DNA of 35,300 nucleotides, taken from contig JAGTRV010000010.1 in assembly GCA_018262245.1 (NCBI GenBank), forward strand, positions 1 through 35,300, written 5' to 3'. A program made the translations under genes and the position numbers. Numbering within the stretch: position 1 is the first letter of the stretch; every line of letters begins with the position of its first letter. Positions 34,812 through 35,300 of this stretch are shown here, in pieces. Source of the DNA: Pseudomonadota bacterium. GTDB taxonomy: Bacteria > Pseudomonadota > Gammaproteobacteria > Burkholderiales > Rhodocyclaceae. The notes under the pieces were generated by a model. That model was not told where the DNA came from. It searched no databases and saw only the letters and a list, made by a program, of their open reading frames with translations.

Positions 34812-35171
34812 TTATCCTCTATGAACAATCGCGTTATTCAGCGCCGTGACAACCTTCTGAAGGTATTCCTTCTGGTGTGTCTTGAGGGCGCTAGTTTCGC
34901 CCCCTGCTGTATGGAGCATGACGTGATAGACAGTCTTCTGCATGGCAAGCCAGATCACGCCGACAACCGATAGCACCAAACCACCATAGGCACCACTGAG
35001 GGCCGGAAGAGCGCCAAGGATAACGAACAGTATCGGCAAAATCCTGCTGGGCTTCTGCTCCATAGGCTTTACTGACGTGATGTTGTTCATGGCAAACGTC
35101 TGGCCATCTACGATGAATCGAGAGTTTGTTACCCGAACGCCTTCGTACTCAAAGAATGTAGTTTCGCTCAC
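34812..35171 (-). CDS. DUF6232-like membrane protein
   Basis: 119 aa from a GTG at 35171 with AAGGGGGG upstream. The sequence FEYEGVRVTNSRFIVDGQTFAMNNITSVKP followed by two close membrane segments (about residues 43-57 and 60-77, ILPILFVILGALPAL, YGGLVLSVVGVIWLAM) and a beta-rich tail fits the DUF6232 family as I recall it. Function unknown; such proteins are often cargo of mobile elements. Probably co-transcribed with the following unknown gene. Confidence 0.7.
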   Translation of the reverse strand: MSETTFFEYEGVRVTNSRFIVDGQTFAMNNITSVKPMEQKPSRILPILFVILGALPALSGAYGGLVLSVVGVIWLAMQKTVYHVMLHTAGGETSALKTHQKEYLQKVVTALNNAIVHRG

Positions 35172-35300
35172 TGCGCCCCCCTTGATTGGTTTGGAATATG
35201 ACGCAATTCTAGCTTGGTTTGTTCGGTGGCTGATATGCTGGTTACTTGCCCCGGACTTTCACACAAGCTACACTACAAGCAGGTGCCAGACGGTGTGTAA

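Larger units (their letters stand above)
31363..35300. mobile_element. Integrative element 2, left part
   Basis: It begins at the second attachment repeat and has the same att-terminator-integrase order as element 1. Its integrase is frameshifted. Cargo in view is small proteins and two unknown genes. No further copy of the repeat is seen before the window end, so the right end lies outside. Confidence 0.6.

Overview
The window reads as a chromosome segment of a Gram-negative betaproteobacterium, most likely a member of the Rhodocyclales (Dechloromonas/Azonexus-like). This is inferred from GC-rich codon use, the housekeeping order glyQ-glyS-gmhB-plsC-metallopeptidase-gloA and miaB-phoH-ybeY-corC-lnt, and the envelope genes. 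No species can be assigned from sequence alone.

Bases 1-23300 are core genome. The window opens inside a hybrid sensor kinase. From 2598 to 8320 lies a block that I read as a phosphate-starvation membrane-lipid remodelling locus. It holds a PlcP-type metallophosphoesterase followed at once by a GT4 glycosyltransferase, then (after a small Cys-rich protein, a cyclic-nucleotide-binding-fold protein and an outer-membrane porin) a diacylglycerol kinase that overlaps a second GT4 glycosyltransferase. PhoB-box-like direct repeats with the correct 11-bp period precede the phosphoesterase and the porin. The porin box sits exactly 10 bp before a perfect TATAAT. The proposed logic is phospholipid to diacylglycerol (PlcP), diacylglycerol to glycolipid (GT4) or back to phosphatidate (DgkA). 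Next come a CheY-like protein, an FmdE-like protein and a solitary branched-chain-amino-acid-type binding protein.

Bases 10913-16393 are one minus-strand operon (glyQ, glyS, gmhB, plsC, a YgjP-like metallopeptidase, gloA). A lytic transglycosylase and msrA follow on the plus strand. The transglycosylase promoter region carries two identical-core inverted repeats 80 bp apart. Bases 18129-23185 are the minus-strand operon miaB-phoH-ybeY-corC-lnt.

At 23305 a tRNA-Met(CAT) gene serves as the attachment site for two integrative elements in tandem. Element 1 (about 8.0 kb, 23364-31387) is bounded by a 25-bp repeat (24/25 identical) of the tRNA 3' end. It encodes an apparently intact tyrosine integrase, a plasmid-like ParB/small protein/RNase-H module whose RNase H has lost two catalytic aspartates, a membrane-anchored coiled-coil protein, a tightly overlapping three-gene operon (two small membrane proteins plus a DUF6414-like protein), a serine recombinase, and a HEPN-type protein. 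Element 2 starts at the second repeat with a related integrase broken by a one-base deletion in its catalytic box. It carries small proteins of unknown function and runs past the window end. The element cargo is AT-richer and uses different codons from the core. The three-gene operon and the HEPN protein are the best candidates for undescribed defence or conflict functions.
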